Below, in pieces: positions 43,141-52,052 of a DNA stretch of 64,000 nucleotides. The position numbers and the translations under genes are program-made. Source of the stretch: Desmospora activa DSM 45169 (GTDB lineage: Bacteria > Bacillota > Bacilli > Thermoactinomycetales > DSM-45169). Numbering within the stretch: the first letter of the stretch is position 1; each line of letters starts with the position of its first letter. Under the pieces are notes generated by a model that was not told the origin of the DNA, did not search any database, and saw only the letters and a program-made list of their open reading frames with translations. Where the stretch lies: assembly GCF_003046315.1 (NCBI RefSeq), contig NZ_PZZP01000001.1:124001-188000 (forward strand). Direction: 5' to 3'.

Positions 43141-44292
43141 TTATAGGCTTACATTGACGTTAAACTCTGTCTTAGGTGTGAAAGGAAATAACATAAAAAA
43201 ATCAACATGTTCTTGGGTATGGACCTCTATAATGTCTTCCTCCCAAAAACCACCACCTCCACCCCAATACAATACAAAGTAAAATTCATGAGATGGAGCC
43301 TGGTCATGGACACCATAAAACTCACCTCGTCCATCTTGAAAAACCTTTGCATAATAAAACGCGTCAATGTCTGGAGCAAGAGGAAGCAGGGGATTTCCGG
43401 AAGCCATAAACATTCTGTGATAAACATAATTATCGCCATACTCTACATTTCTAATCTCCATATCAGACTCTGGTGCCTTACCTTCATCAACTTCTTCACC
43501 ATTTCTATAGCCTTTTGTTATCCCAGTTTGCGGATAAAACTCGATTTCATTTGGCGTAATCCCCCCTGATCCTCCAACATTGTAAGTAATGAAAGCATCT
43601 GTTCGAGTACGATAAGAAGTCCCCATCAGGTCGAACGATCGGTTATCCCCAGAAAACTCCTCATACCCACACAAATTTAAAAGTTCGCAGAATGGGTTAG
43701 GTGCTTTATCCATAGGGATAAATGTACTATATCTTAACCAAAATCCTGGATCCACTGGCCAATTTACATTACTGGAAGATGCTTTGCTGATTGACTTTTT
43801 ATTGTTGTTTTTGTGTTTGTCAAATCTAAATTCAACTGCAGTTTCTGTAGAGGAACGAATAACTGTTCCAGCAACTTTCTTCTCGTAAAATAGCATTTCT
43901 TGTTGCTCTTCCGAAATGTCCTTTACTTTCTTTCCGAGTGCCTCTTTTATTTTATTAATTTCTTCCTCAGGAAGCTTTTTGCGACCAATTACGTTATATT
44001 GATAGACCTCATTTTCCTTTATATTCTTATCAATATACGTATTACCCTCAACATTGACTACCTTCTTACCATTACGATGAATTTCGTAAACACCATCTTC
44101 ATCTGGTACTCCTGACCATGTGATCTTAATATGGTCTGATCCAACAACGGTATTGATGTTACTGTTAACCATCTCATGATGAACCTTTGATGTATTAGCT
44201 GTACTCTTCGACGATTTGGAAAACATATCTTCATTCGCTTCCAACTCTTTAGCTATTTGTTGTTCATCTTTCAACGTTGATGTATGCATCAC
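43141..44292 (-). CDS. DUF3238-like protein with FN3-type segment, 5' part interrupted
   Basis: 383 residues from the first ATG after the break. The N-terminal third holds a fibronectin-III-like segment (IKITWSGVPDEDGVYEIHRNG ... YQYNVIGRKK). The C-terminal part has the DUF3238 features GNPLLPLAPDIDAFYYAKV and the HDQAPSHEFYF strand; DUF3238 is found in secreted Bacillus proteins. The coding frame clearly continues upstream (EAYRENVLPKRRLEDGSI, then PYIYRVEAYDEKNKID, a second FN3-like strand set). It runs on to ATG 44532, broken only by TGA at 44455-44457. No signal peptide is left. AT-rich relative to neighbours. Confidence 0.62.
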   Translation of the reverse strand: MMHTSTLKDEQQIAKELEANEDMFSKSSKSTANTSKVHHEMVNSNINTVVGSDHIKITWSGVPDEDGVYEIHRNGKKVVNVEGNTYIDKNIKENEVYQYNVIGRKKLPEEEINKIKEALGKKVKDISEEQQEMLFYEKKVAGTVIRSSTETAVEFRFDKHKNNNKKSISKASSSNVNWPVDPGFWLRYSTFIPMDKAPNPFCELLNLCGYEEFSGDNRSFDLMGTSYRTRTDAFITYNVGGSGGITPNEIEFYPQTGITKGYRNGEEVDEGKAPESDMEIRNVEYGDNYVYHRMFMASGNPLLPLAPDIDAFYYAKVFQDGRGEFYGVHDQAPSHEFYFVLYWGGGGGFWEEDIIEVHTQEHVDFFMLFPFTPKTEFNVNVSL

Positions 44293-44532
44293 AATTTCAT
44301 CAATCTTGTTTTTTTCATCATACGCCTCAACCCTATATATGTAGGGTTGATCAGACTTTAAGTTCTGATCCGTCAGCTCACCTCTTTTTTCGTTGATTGA
44401 ACCATCTTCTAACCTCCTTTTAGGTAGAACGTTCTCTCTATATGCTTCTTTACGTCAAAGACGCTTGAAGTAGCGCTTGACCAGCTCTTTCCTGTTAAGA
44501 AGCCCTCGCTCCTTCTCTTCTCTTTCATTCAT
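44293..44532 (-). pseudogene. 5' part of the DUF3238-like gene, with in-frame TGA
   Basis: ATG 44532 reads 25 codons (MNEREEKERGLLNRKELVKR, then YFKRL) to TGA at 44455-44457, then continues in the same frame for 54 codons into the gene above. A single nonsense change separates the two parts. No clear ribosome binding site precedes 44532, so the true original start could also be elsewhere. Confidence 0.45.
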
Positions 44533-44709
44533 GATGGGGCCCTTTTTTTGTGTACAATAGGAGCAACATCATAGGAAAGATGATCGCCTTTCTATTGGAG
44601 AGAGAACGAATTCAGGGAATGATAAGCTTTCTAAAAAACATGTTTGCTGTCGCGCAACAATATTCGGTAATGGGGAACAGGTAATGTTGGAATGGGAGTG
44701 AAAGTATAG

Positions 44710-46074
44710 ATGCGTGTAGCTGTGGATAAATTCAAGGGGATATGGGATACAGAGCTGCTGTTTCAGCAAATCACAGCGGGATGTAGTGAGCGTTGGCTGC
44801 TGGATAGCTGTGGCAAAGGGCGCTATACGGTGATGGCGTGGGAGCCGTGGAAGCAGATACCACTGTGGGATGTCGGAGGAGATGATCCGATGGAGGCGTT
44901 GGAAGAGGTGTTGGCTCACCTTCCCTGTGTAAATGCGCCGAAGGAGGCGCCCCCTTTTTTAATGGGAGTGCTTGGTTGGCTGGGCTATGAGCTGGCCTGG
45001 CGCTGGCACCGGATCGGACAGCCGAAACCCCGTCACCTCCCCCTGCCTGACGGAATGTGGATGGTTCCGCGCAAAGTGATTGTCCTGGATGCCCGTTTGG
45101 ATGAAGCATGGATCTGTGTGCTGGATGAGACAGACCCGGAAACGAAGCTGGCGCACCTGTCAAAACAGCTACTTCAGTTGCAGGGAGAAACGGAGGCATG
45201 CCAACAGACTGGGGAAATTCTGACACCTGTGACACCCGTGATTACCCGCCAGCACTATCGTCACCAAATCGGACATATTAAAGATGCGATTGCACGGGGG
45301 GATATTTACCAGGCCAACTTTACCTACCGTGTACAGGGGCAGGTGATGGGAACACCGTGGGAATTGTTTCAGGTGTTGCGCCGTACCAACCCCGGTGCCT
45401 ATGCGGCTTATATCGAAGGGGAAGGTTACGCTATCCTTTCTTCCTCGCCGGAACAATTTGTGCGCTGGTCGGGAGACCACATTGAAACCAAACCGATCAA
45501 AGGAACCCGTCCCCGTGGTGCCACTCCGGTGGCAGATGCGAAAGAGAAGGCGAGATTGGCTGCCAGTGAAAAGGATCAGGCTGAATTGGTGATGATCGTC
45601 GATCTGGAGAGAAACGATCTGGGGCAGGTGTGTGAAATCGGCTCGATCCGGGTGCCGCGGCTGTTTGAGTTGGAGCCCCATCCGACGGTATGGCACCAAG
45701 TGGCGGCAGTGGAAGGACGGCTAAAGTCTGGGGTCAAACCCAGGGATATCTTTGGTGCCATATTTCCGGGGGGTTCCATCACTGGGGCACCCAAATTGCG
45801 CTCCATGCAAGTGATTCACGATATGGAAACTGGGCGCAGAGGGATATATACCGGCTCGATTGGATATATCGACCCCCGTGGTTCCGCCGAATGGAATATC
45901 GCCATCCGTACCATGATCTGGGCCGGCGGCCGGGAAGCGAATCTCTCTTATCACGTGGGGGGCGGGATTGTGTGGGATTCAGACCCCGATGCGGAGTATG
46001 AGGAGACCCTGGCTAAAGGGCGTGGCATGTTGGAGGCGATTCAGCAATGGTCGGCGAAAAAGGTGAAACAATGA
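44710..46074 (+). CDS. pabB: Aminodeoxychorismate synthase component I
   Basis: 454 residues. Converts chorismate with ammonia to 4-amino-4-deoxychorismate for folate. The chorismate-binding signature PIKGTRPRG has the Lys typical of PabB (anthranilate synthase has PIAGT). Further core motifs are VDLERNDLGQVCEIGS, PGGSITGAPK and GIYTGSIGY. The pabC start overlaps its stop (ATGA). The glutamine amidotransferase pabA is not adjacent, which is less usual. Confidence 0.93.
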   Translation: MRVAVDKFKGIWDTELLFQQITAGCSERWLLDSCGKGRYTVMAWEPWKQIPLWDVGGDDPMEALEEVLAHLPCVNAPKEAPPFLMGVLGWLGYELAWRWHRIGQPKPRHLPLPDGMWMVPRKVIVLDARLDEAWICVLDETDPETKLAHLSKQLLQLQGETEACQQTGEILTPVTPVITRQHYRHQIGHIKDAIARGDIYQANFTYRVQGQVMGTPWELFQVLRRTNPGAYAAYIEGEGYAILSSSPEQFVRWSGDHIETKPIKGTRPRGATPVADAKEKARLAASEKDQAELVMIVDLERNDLGQVCEIGSIRVPRLFELEPHPTVWHQVAAVEGRLKSGVKPRDIFGAIFPGGSITGAPKLRSMQVIHDMETGRRGIYTGSIGYIDPRGSAEWNIAIRTMIWAGGREANLSYHVGGGIVWDSDPDAEYEETLAKGRGMLEAIQQWSAKKVKQ

Positions 46075-46988
46075 AGTGGATCGTCAATGGAGAAATCGTA
46101 CCAGAAGGGGATGCGGGGTTATCGTTTGGAGATAGAGGGGCACTGCTGGGGGACGGGCTGTTTGAAACTTTTCGGGTGGAGCAAGGAGTACCGTTGTTTA
46201 TGCGGGAACACCTGAAGCGGTTGCGGGAAGGGATGCAAATCTTACGATTTGCTGTGATGCCGGATGAGAAGGAGCTTATCGCCGGAATCCGGCAGGCTCT
46301 TGTGGTGAATGGCGTTGAGAGCGGCTATCTCCGCCTTACCGTCACCCGGGGGACGGGTTCATTTGCTCAGCCCTTGGCGGCGTTGACAGAGCCGGTTTGG
46401 TGGGTAGAGGCACGGTCAATGCCATTGCAAATGGGTGTATTGGAGCATGGGGTAGAAGCGATCGTCGCCTCCACCTGCCTAAACCCTCATTCCCGCTTGC
46501 GCCGAGTGAAGTCCCTCAACTTTTTAGAAAACGTGCTGGCCAAACAGGAAGCACGGGATCGTGGGGCGGACGAAGCGATTTTTCTCACTACAGATGAAGC
46601 GGTGTCGGAAGGGGCTTCCGCCAATCTGTTTCTGGTGAAAAAAGGAGTCTGCTATACTCCATCCCTTGCTTGTGGACCGCTGCCGGGTGTGGTGCGGGGG
46701 TGGGTGCTGGCCACCGCGGCACGTCTCGGTCTTACCGTTGTGGAGCGATCGCTCCAGCCGGGTGAATTAACGGCAGCCGATGAGTTGTTTTTTACCAATT
46801 CCACCTGGGGGCCGTTTCCCTGTGTGGCGGTGGATGGTGTAACGATAGATAGCGGGAAGCCGGGGCCTTATACCTGTAAATGGATGGAGCAATGGCAAGA
46901 GGAAGTGGCTGCCCAGATCGAGGCGGATAGAAAGAATCATTCAGCTTCATTTGATGCAAACGTCAACACTTTTTCACAGAAAGAGTGA
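46071..46988 (+). CDS. pabC: Aminodeoxychorismate lyase
   Basis: 305 residues from ATG 46071 (AAAAAGGTGA upstream), overlapping the pabB stop. PLP enzyme of fold type IV that cleaves aminodeoxychorismate to 4-aminobenzoate and pyruvate. The PLP lysine is in RRVKSLNFLENV; the EGASANLF and TNSTWG motifs of the family are present. Branched-chain aminotransferase-like homologues are similar, but the coupling to pabB settles the call. Confidence 0.92.
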   Translation: MKWIVNGEIVPEGDAGLSFGDRGALLGDGLFETFRVEQGVPLFMREHLKRLREGMQILRFAVMPDEKELIAGIRQALVVNGVESGYLRLTVTRGTGSFAQPLAALTEPVWWVEARSMPLQMGVLEHGVEAIVASTCLNPHSRLRRVKSLNFLENVLAKQEARDRGADEAIFLTTDEAVSEGASANLFLVKKGVCYTPSLACGPLPGVVRGWVLATAARLGLTVVERSLQPGELTAADELFFTNSTWGPFPCVAVDGVTIDSGKPGPYTCKWMEQWQEEVAAQIEADRKNHSASFDANVNTFSQKE

Positions 46989-47111
46989 GAGGGTTGATTG
47001 CAGGAAAAAAAGGAAAAGGATAGACTCAGGATGATTAGGGGCCCCTTGGTCACATTTAAGGAATAATCCCACAGGCACGTCCATAGATTGAAATGGAAAG
47101 GATCGGATAGG

Positions 47112-47552
47112 ATGAATTTGATGAAAAGGGAAGGGTTGCACCTCCTATGCTGGATGGTGGCGGTGGTAGTGTTAACCGCTTGTGGTGCCGCGACAGAACA
47201 TGATCATCAGGATCATGGAAAAGAGCAAACGCAGGATGCCGATGTGGAAGCGCCCCTTGAAACAACAGTCACGTTTGCGCCGGAAACAGTACAAGCGGGA
47301 GAAGAGACGACCGTCCGAATCGAAATCACGCAAAACGGAGAAACGGTTAAGGATGCGAATCAAGTTAGCTTCGACGTCTGGCCTGAAGGTACCTCAGCAG
47401 AAGAACGAGAAAAAGTGGAAACTGAGCTGGTGAATGGTGCTTACCAAGGGACCTACTCCTTTCCTGAAGCGGGTGAGTACCATGTGATGTACCATATCAC
47501 CGCTCGGGGTGATCATCGGATGGATACGGTCGAAGTGTCTGTCCAGCCTTAA
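47112..47552 (+). CDS. FixH/YtkA-like lipoprotein
   Basis: 146 residues from ATG 47112 (a longer frame opens at 47088). The signal has lipobox VLTAC, then a His/Asp-rich segment (EHDHQDHGKEQTQD) and a YtkA/FixH-like beta domain with NGETVKDANQVSFDVWPEG and AGEYHVMYHITARGDH. Such proteins lie near oxidase-assembly or copper genes. Here an SCO-like gene follows 32 bases downstream, and the His-rich arm suggests metal binding. Confidence 0.8.
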   Translation: MNLMKREGLHLLCWMVAVVVLTACGAATEHDHQDHGKEQTQDADVEAPLETTVTFAPETVQAGEETTVRIEITQNGETVKDANQVSFDVWPEGTSAEEREKVETELVNGAYQGTYSFPEAGEYHVMYHITARGDHRMDTVEVSVQP

Positions 47553-47584
47553 ATAGGAGCGCCTTTCCCTGAGGAAAGAGGGGA

Positions 47585-48244
47585 ATGAAGGTGGGACGGG
47601 AGCGATGGAGCGTTTGGTTGGCGTTGACAGCAGGCGTGATTGTGGTAGGAAGCTGGTGGTGGCTGGATCACGTACCCCAACCGATCACACAGCCGACAAG
47701 TGCAGTCGGGATCAACAGTGAACCGATACCGGAGTTTACGTATACCAATCAGGATGGGGAAGCCTTTGGTTTTTCCCAGTTGAAGGGGAAAGTGTGGATC
47801 GCCAACATTGTGTTTTCTCGGTGTCCGGATGTGGGCTCACCGATGACGGCCAATTTGACCCGAATTCAGGAGCAGTTAAAGGAAGAGGGAGCGGAAGTGG
47901 AGTTGGTCTCTTTTAGTGTCGATCCACTCCATGATACACCACAAGTATTGAAACAGTACGGAAATAACTTACGTGCCGATTTTTCCAACTGGAACTTCCT
48001 CACCCATGATGAGCCGACGGTGATGCATCGCTTTTTACAGACGTCGTTTCAGGCACCGGTAGAGGTAACATCACTCGCGGGCGAAGAACCGTTGACGATC
48101 GATCATTCCACCCGTCTGTATGTGATGGATCCCACTGGTCGTGTGATCACCAGCTATGATGGACTGCAACCGGATATGGATGCCATCGTCCGTGATGTGA
48201 TGGCTTTAGGTGGAGCGGATGGATTGATGGCGAAGAAACAGTAA
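47585..48244 (+). CDS. SCO1/SenC-family protein lacking the second CxxxC cysteine
   Basis: 219 residues: N-terminal anchor (about 8-27) and a thioredoxin-like SCO domain. SCO proteins deliver copper to the CuA site of cytochrome oxidase through a CxxxC motif and a distal His. Here the motif reads RCPDVGSPMTANL: first Cys present, second replaced by Gly. The distal His (DHSTRLYVMD) is kept. Copper binding and disulfide exchange should be altered. GTPs: start GTG/ATG region, ATG 47585 chosen. Likely operon with the FixH-like gene. Confidence 0.88.
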   Translation: MKVGRERWSVWLALTAGVIVVGSWWWLDHVPQPITQPTSAVGINSEPIPEFTYTNQDGEAFGFSQLKGKVWIANIVFSRCPDVGSPMTANLTRIQEQLKEEGAEVELVSFSVDPLHDTPQVLKQYGNNLRADFSNWNFLTHDEPTVMHRFLQTSFQAPVEVTSLAGEEPLTIDHSTRLYVMDPTGRVITSYDGLQPDMDAIVRDVMALGGADGLMAKKQ

Positions 48245-48265
48245 AAAGCGATTGGATTGTCTTCA

Positions 48266-48317
48266 CAAAAAAATCCCCCTTCAAGTAGCTTGACGGCTTG
48301 AAGGGGGATTTTTTTGT
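48266..48317. terminator. Bidirectional terminator
   Basis: Long stem AATCCCCCTTCAAG/CTTGAAGGGGGATT with A and T runs on either side. It lies between the SCO gene and ycgQ. Confidence 0.9.
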
Positions 48318-48322
48318 TTTCA

Positions 48323-49162
48323 TCAATAGTTGGCATATACATAGGGGTCCTTTGGCGCTTCAATCTTGCGGTATTCCACCGCCTTGATCCGGGGGAGCTG
48401 ACCTTGGTTCGTCGTTACTTCACCCAACGGCCCCGTCACCTCGATCCAGTCCCCCTCTTTTAACGAATCGGAGCCGGGAATAGAGGCAAAGATCCCGATG
48501 ACGCTGGCATCAGCGGCACAACAAGTCATGGCGTAGCGGGAGACGAGAATTACATCATCAGGCATATCTTTCGCCCGAAAGACAAAACCTTTGATTTGTG
48601 TCGGTTTGTCGCTTAATTCATCGGTATACATCTGAACGGTAGTGAGACGGTCGATGTAGTTATCATCCTTAAAGGTGATCACGTTGGCACTTTTTAGTTC
48701 ATTCAACAAGTCGTCATAATAAGAATTGGCATCGAGCGGCTGGGTGTCCGCGTCTGTGGAGGGGTTGGAGTCCGACACCTCTTCCGGGCTCCGTTCTCCC
48801 TGCCGCATCTCTGTCTCCTCTTTTGTAAGGACGCGTTGTTGTTGTTGCATCGCTTCGGGAGAAAGGTAATTGACTCCCTTCTTGCTAGCCATCGAGGCGT
48901 CCAATTCACCGGGTTGGGCAAATAAATAGGCGGCAACTGGCAATAGCAGCATCAAATAGCCCCATTTTCCAACAGGATGCAGAGCGGCGTTTTTGACGTT
49001 CCATATCTGCACCATGCCCAACAACATTAACAAAACGGTGCCCACAACGACAAAGGGAAGCAGCCGCGGGTTGATAAAGAGGCCGATCTGACCGCTGACG
49101 ACTAACGTCATTAACATCAATGCCGTTCCAAAACAGATGACGATACGTAAGAAAGCGCCCAT
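48323..49162 (-). CDS. ycgQ: TIGR03943/DUF1980 family membrane protein
   Basis: 279 residues. Two to three TM helices at the N-terminus (about 5-25, 33-53, 67-84), an acidic linker, then the soluble DUF1980 domain (ITFKDDNYIDRLTTVQMY, FRAKDMPDDVILVSRYAMTCCAADA, GDWIEVTGPLG). In Bacillus ycgQ lies beside ycgR and belongs to the zinc-starvation (Zur) regulon; here the same pair diverges from znuA. The TCCAADA motif could bind metal. Second gene of the operon with ycgR. Confidence 0.88.
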   Translation of the reverse strand: MGAFLRIVICFGTALMLMTLVVSGQIGLFINPRLLPFVVVGTVLLMLLGMVQIWNVKNAALHPVGKWGYLMLLLPVAAYLFAQPGELDASMASKKGVNYLSPEAMQQQQRVLTKEETEMRQGERSPEEVSDSNPSTDADTQPLDANSYYDDLLNELKSANVITFKDDNYIDRLTTVQMYTDELSDKPTQIKGFVFRAKDMPDDVILVSRYAMTCCAADASVIGIFASIPGSDSLKEGDWIEVTGPLGEVTTNQGQLPRIKAVEYRKIEAPKDPYVYANY

Positions 49163-49177
49163 CAGAGAAGTCCCCCT

Positions 49178-50269
49178 TTAGAATCCCATTAAGATGTACA
49201 ACCCGATCGCAACCAGCGTCAACAGCGTGGATGCGACGATAAAAAACAGCATCACACTTCGCTTAAAGGTGCCTGACATCATCAATACATTTTTTAAGTC
49301 CAACATTGGTCCATACACCATAAATGCCAGCAAGGGAGCCGGCCCCATCGCCGTGCGGAACGAAGCGGCTACAAAGGCGTCAGCAGAGGAACAGAGGGAC
49401 ATCCCAAAAGCTAATCCCATCATCAGCAGGATGGCTAACCATTCGTTTTCAGCGAAATCGCGGATGGCACCCATCCCGACAAAGGTTTGAAAGGAGGCGG
49501 CGATCAAAGCTCCCATGACGAAGTATTTGCCCATATCCATAAACTCAAAGACGGAATGATAAAGCGCATGGCCAAAACGGTCTTTCTTGATGCCACTGTG
49601 GTCATGACAGTCGTGATGATGATCGTGATCATGGTTATGGTCATGGTTATGGTCATGATCATGATCGCACTGATCCGTATGTACTTTTGATACTTCCGGC
49701 TTTAATACGTCCCGCTTAAAAAACCAGAAAAAGAGGACACCCATTACCCAGGCGACAAAGGCGGCCAACAACAGGCGAGCCAAGGTCATATCCCATGCAT
49801 TGCCGAAAGCGATATACGTGGATACGATGGTGACCGGATTGATTACAGGTGCGGCCAACAGAAAGGTAAAGGCGATATACGGAGGCAATCCTTTTTGAAT
49901 GAGCCGTTTGCTAACGGGTACCACGCCACATTCGCAAACAGGCAGCAACAGCCCCAGACAGGAAGCAAAGGGGATCGACAGCAAAGGGTTTTTCGGCACC
50001 CAGCGCCACACCATCTCTTCATTTACATAGATATGGATTAGGCTGGAGACCAATACGCCGATCAGGATAAAAGGAATACCTTCGATAAAGATACTGAGAA
50101 AGATTGTCGCCACCGTTTGTACTTTTAGCGGCATTTCAGGCAGAGACCAAGCATCCGGCCAGCTTAACTGAGCGATTGTATCGATGCCGAACATAATCAG
50201 ATAGAGAAAGCCCAGCAACACCAGTAGACCCGTAATCTCCACATAATATTCCCGTAGCCATTTTAACAT
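49178..50269 (-). CDS. ycgR: DUF318/ArsP-type permease
   Basis: 363 residues from ATG 50269 (GGGAGGG upstream); a longer frame from 50395 lies in the structured leader and lacks support. About eight TM helices with the permease motifs CECGVVPVSKRLIQKGLP and CSSADAFVAASF. A cytoplasmic loop holds an extreme His/Asp run (about 20 His, at 49600-49680), which suggests zinc or other metal binding. Pairs with ycgQ. Zur control is likely from the box at 50548. Confidence 0.88.
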   Translation of the reverse strand: MLKWLREYYVEITGLLVLLGFLYLIMFGIDTIAQLSWPDAWSLPEMPLKVQTVATIFLSIFIEGIPFILIGVLVSSLIHIYVNEEMVWRWVPKNPLLSIPFASCLGLLLPVCECGVVPVSKRLIQKGLPPYIAFTFLLAAPVINPVTIVSTYIAFGNAWDMTLARLLLAAFVAWVMGVLFFWFFKRDVLKPEVSKVHTDQCDHDHDHNHDHNHDHDHHHDCHDHSGIKKDRFGHALYHSVFEFMDMGKYFVMGALIAASFQTFVGMGAIRDFAENEWLAILLMMGLAFGMSLCSSADAFVAASFRTAMGPAPLLAFMVYGPMLDLKNVLMMSGTFKRSVMLFFIVASTLLTLVAIGLYILMGF

Positions 50270-50334
50270 GCCGATTAACCCTCCCGCTGCCTGTTTGTTA
50301 CTAGTGCCCCATCTGGTATCTTTGATTGTGTTAT

Positions 50335-50399
50335 GGGAGGGATGGATTTCCGAATGAGCGACTTTGCCACGCATGGAGCGAAGTCGGAAATCCACTCCC
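50335..50399 (-). other. Long hairpin in the ycgR leader
   Basis: GGATTTCCGA (50344-50353) pairs with TCGGAAATCC (50384-50393), extended by GGGAG/CTCCC. CGACTT/AAGTCG inside can form an alternative stem. It could be an mRNA structure or a relic of a small repeat element. Confidence 0.45.
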
Positions 50400-50514
50400 G
50401 ACCGCCCAACTTTTGTTGATGGGGTACTATTCTATTCTCGTAAATAAGAGACATTCGGAAAAATAGAACGAAATTGCGTTGAAGCAACACAATTGTACAA
50501 GAACTGTCGCTCTT

Positions 50515-50543
50515 ATTATACCCGTCAAAAGTATGAATCCAAG
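50515..50543 (-). promoter_or_regulatory. Promoter of ycgRQ
   Basis: Minus strand: TTGGAT, 16 bases, TATAAT. The -35 end is 5 bases from the Zur-like box. Confidence 0.5.
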
Positions 50544-50547
50544 TTTA

Positions 50548-50562
50548 TCGTAATAATTTCGA
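50548..50562. promoter_or_regulatory. Zur-box-like operator between ycgR and znuA
   Basis: TCGTAATAATTTCGA matches the Bacillus Zur box TCGTAATNATTACGA at all but one position. It lies between the two divergent promoters, touching the -35 of znuA, so one site could repress both units when zinc is sufficient. Confidence 0.7.
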
Positions 50563-50591
50563 TTTACAACAAATCGTATTCATTCTATAAT
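50563..50591 (+). promoter_or_regulatory. Promoter of znuA
   Basis: TTTACA, 17 bases, TATAAT. Confidence 0.65.
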
Positions 50592-50643
50592 AGGGTTGGA
50601 AATGAAAACAACGTCGTTCCAGTAATCAACGGGGGTGTAAAGA

Positions 50644-51621
50644 TTGGAAAGAAGCGTTAAAGCGCTCACCATATTATTTATGGCGGTCACTTTGATGATT
50701 GCCGGATGTAGCACCGGGGCTCAGGAGTCGGAGCAAAAGGAAAAGCTGACCGTTTACGCCAGTGTCTATCCGCTGGCTGACTTTGCACAAAAAATCGGCG
50801 GAGACCAGGTAGAAGTGATCAACATGGTTCCCGCAGGTGTAGATCCACACGATTTTGAACCGACAGCTAAAGAATTAGCCCGATTGAGTGAATCAGACAT
50901 TTTTCTATATAATGGTGCCGGGTTTGAAGGCTGGGTCGATAAAGCAAAAGGAATCGTCAATCAAGAACAGACGGAAGTGGTCGACCTGTCCCAACACGTG
51001 GATCTGATTGCCGTTGATGAGCACGATGAACACGGCCACGACGATGAAGAACATGCCGATGAGGCTGATCATGATGATGGCCACGACCATGGTGATACCG
51101 ACCCCCATGTCTGGCTGGATCCCAATCGCGCCAAGCAACAGGCGGAAGCGATTCGCGATGTGTTGATCAAAAAAGACCCGGATCATCAATCGACTTACGA
51201 GGAAAATTACAAAGCATTGGAATCCCGCTTTGATGAGTTGGATGCCAAATTTGAAGAAGTGGTTAAATCGGGGAAAAAGGATACCATTGTTGTATCCCAT
51301 GACGCTTTTTCCTACCTGGCTGACCGCTACGGTTTTAAGCAAGTAGCCATCTCTGGTTTATCCCCTTCCGCTGAACCCAGCGCCAAAAAGATGAAAGAGA
51401 TCGTCGATACGGCGAAGGAGCAAAAGGTCGACTATATCTTCTTTGAAACCTTGGTCAGTGGAAAAGTGGCAGAAGCCGTCAAAAATGAAGTAGGCGCCGA
51501 AGCCCTTGTCCTCAATCCGCTGGAAGGATTGACAAAAAAGCAGGAACAAGATGGGGAAGATTATTTCTCCCTGATGGAAGCCAATGCCGATAATCTGGCA
51601 AAGGCTTTAGAGGCGGAGTGA
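50644..51621 (+). CDS. znuA: Zinc ABC transporter substrate-binding lipoprotein
   Basis: 325 residues from TTG 50644 (GGGGGTG upstream). Lipobox MIAGC, then a cluster A-1 metal-binding fold with HDFEPT, the DPHVWLDPN metal site, VSHDAFSYLADRYG and the C-terminal FFETLVSGKVAEAV. A His/Asp/Glu-rich loop (about 122-152) is typical for zinc rather than manganese binding. The permease and ATPase genes (znuBC) are absent here, so it must work with a transporter encoded elsewhere. Likely controlled by the Zur-like box. Confidence 0.9.
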   Translation: MERSVKALTILFMAVTLMIAGCSTGAQESEQKEKLTVYASVYPLADFAQKIGGDQVEVINMVPAGVDPHDFEPTAKELARLSESDIFLYNGAGFEGWVDKAKGIVNQEQTEVVDLSQHVDLIAVDEHDEHGHDDEEHADEADHDDGHDHGDTDPHVWLDPNRAKQQAEAIRDVLIKKDPDHQSTYEENYKALESRFDELDAKFEEVVKSGKKDTIVVSHDAFSYLADRYGFKQVAISGLSPSAEPSAKKMKEIVDTAKEQKVDYIFFETLVSGKVAEAVKNEVGAEALVLNPLEGLTKKQEQDGEDYFSLMEANADNLAKALEAE

Positions 51622-51652
51622 GGAAGGGTTTTTGTAAATCAATTGAATCAAA

Positions 51653-51692
51653 TCAAAGGGGAGGTGGACTCATCATCCCACCTCCCCTTTGG
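51653..51692 (+). terminator. Terminator after znuA
   Basis: AAGGGGAGGTGG/CCACCTCCCCTT stem with a 10-base loop and TTGG after it. Confidence 0.8.
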
Positions 51693-51817
51693 TAGTTTAA
51701 AGTTAGTATTCAGTTAAAACATCCAACTCTAATTTACATTTAGCACAAAAATATCCCATCTTTTTTGCGCTGCATTCATACACTGGTACAGGATTGACCG
51801 GGGGAGGGAGCGTTGGC

Positions 51818-52027
51818 ATGAGAGTGGAGATCAACCTTACCAGAGATGAGTATGACGCGGCTGTCGCTTGCATTGAACGGCGTTATCGCGAATGTCGCCG
51901 TAAATTGATGGAAGGGGACCGTTTGGGGCGAAGTATTAAGCGTTATCGTGATGAATCGTTGTTGTTAGAACGAGTGTTGGAAGAATTATTATACGCGCAA
52001 CCGAAAAACGACCCCATGATCCCGTAG
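51818..52027 (+). CDS. Small charged helical protein, unknown
   Basis: 69 residues from ATG 51818 (GGGAGGGAG upstream). Almost wholly helical by composition: DEYDAAVACIERRYRECRRKL, then RSIKRYRDESLLLERVLEELL, a likely helical hairpin or coiled coil. No family recognised. The terminator that follows begins inside the last codons, an economical layout typical of real small genes. Confidence 0.55.
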   Translation: MRVEINLTRDEYDAAVACIERRYRECRRKLMEGDRLGRSIKRYRDESLLLERVLEELLYAQPKNDPMIP

Positions 52028-52048
52028 GATTGTGGGGTCGTTTTTTAC
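52003..52048 (+). terminator. Terminator overlapping the small helical gene's 3' end
   Basis: AAAACGACCCCA/TGGGGTCGTTTT around the stop codon, then TTACG. Confidence 0.8.
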
Positions 52049-52052
52049 GATT

